A stretch of DNA of 5,089 nucleotides from Bacillota bacterium (GTDB lineage: Bacteria > Bacillota > Clostridia > Acetivibrionales > DSM-1351): the NCBI GenBank assembly GCA_023417285.1, contig JAEZFR010000480.1, positions 1 through 5,089 on the forward strand, in the 5' to 3' direction. Of the stretch, positions 4,938 to 5,089 are shown piece after piece. Both the position numbers and the translations under genes were made by a program. How positions within the stretch are numbered: the stretch's first letter is position 1; each line of letters begins with the position of its first letter. The notes under the pieces are model-generated. The model worked only from the letters and a program-made list of their open reading frames with translations. It was not told where the DNA came from and made no database searches.

Positions 4938-5054
4938 TTTAACTTCATTTTCACCGTAAACAATTTAACTTAATTCCACTAAAAACCATTTAGTTTAATT
5001 CCCACCAAAAACCGTTTAATTTCATTTCCAACAAATATGCAGTTTAAATAAATC
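4938..5054. repeat. Array of degenerate 25-28 bp tandem direct repeats, possible insertion-sequence end
   Basis: On the plus strand, units start at 4938, 4964, 4989, 5015 and 5043 (the last one partial). Each begins TTTA, has ATT or ATTT near the middle, then a C-rich core (TTCCAC, TCCCACC or similar), and most end in AAAACC or a close variant. Units two and three are most alike. Multiple repeats of this size are known at the ends of IS21-like elements, where transposase binds them; iterons and regulator sites are alternatives. No istA/istB or other transposase is seen, so identity as an IS end is an inference. Confidence 0.6.
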
Positions 5055-5070
5055 TTAGTAGCCGGAAATA

Positions 5071-5087
5071 GAATATACAGGATATTC
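5071..5087. repeat. Short inverted repeat at the window edge
   Basis: GAATAT (5071-5076) and ATATTC (5082-5087) are perfectly complementary across five bases. It lies just outside the direct-repeat array and could be part of an element end or an operator. Short AT-rich dyads like this also arise by chance. Confidence 0.25.
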
Positions 5088-5089
5088 AC

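Noticed and set aside
4938..5054. CRISPR array
   Set aside because: The units are contiguous and degenerate, with no unique spacers of even length between conserved repeats, and no cas gene is nearby.

Overview
The window looks like an accessory stretch from a low-GC Gram-positive bacterium (Firmicutes, probably a clostridium or Paenibacillus relative). The reasons are strong AT richness, AT-rich intergenic DNA, Shine-Dalgarno (SD) sites of the GGAGG and GGGGG kinds, a lipobox lipoprotein, an AadK/ANT(6)-type nucleotidyltransferase and a NYN/OST-HTH protein. Every supported gene lies on the minus strand, so transcription runs from high to low coordinates.

Right end (about 4838-5089): a short array of degenerate 25-28 bp direct repeats (4938-5054) runs up to the SD of an orphan 28-codon ORF (4838-4924). 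Repeats like these occur at the ends of some insertion sequences, IS21-like ones among them, but no transposase is visible, so this is called only as a possible mobile-element end.

Middle (1517-4741): an unlisted small two-helix membrane protein (4565-4735), a secreted lipoprotein of unknown function (3882-4454), a NYN nuclease-like protein with a C-terminal OST-HTH (LOTUS) domain (2947-3723), a divergent ANT(6)-family nucleotidyltransferase (2032-2889) and a Nudix hydrolase (1517-2008). The last two are 23 bp apart and end at a tandem hairpin terminator (1453-1504), so they form an operon, possibly with the NYN gene. Several possible control sites lie between the genes: a perfect GTACCC/GGGTAC palindrome upstream of the NYN gene, an ATGCATAC/GTATGCAT inverted repeat between the NYN and ANT(6) genes, and a leader hairpin before the lipoprotein.

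Left part (1-1421): a separate transcription unit. It starts at a strong sigma-A promoter (TTGGAA, 17 bp, TATAAT with extended TG) whose spacer is filled by a perfect 16-bp palindrome, which points to a repressor-controlled operon. Its genes appear broken: the coding signal passes from frame to frame at about 921-994, at an A5 tract (700-704) and at an A7 tract directly after a start codon (327-333). One added A would restore a long frame at each of the two A tracts. The products are an unknown soluble protein, a protein with two membrane helices, and a protein with at least three membrane helices that leaves the window. These breaks may be genuine decay, phase variation, frameshifting or sequencing errors. 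No known system could be named for this unit.
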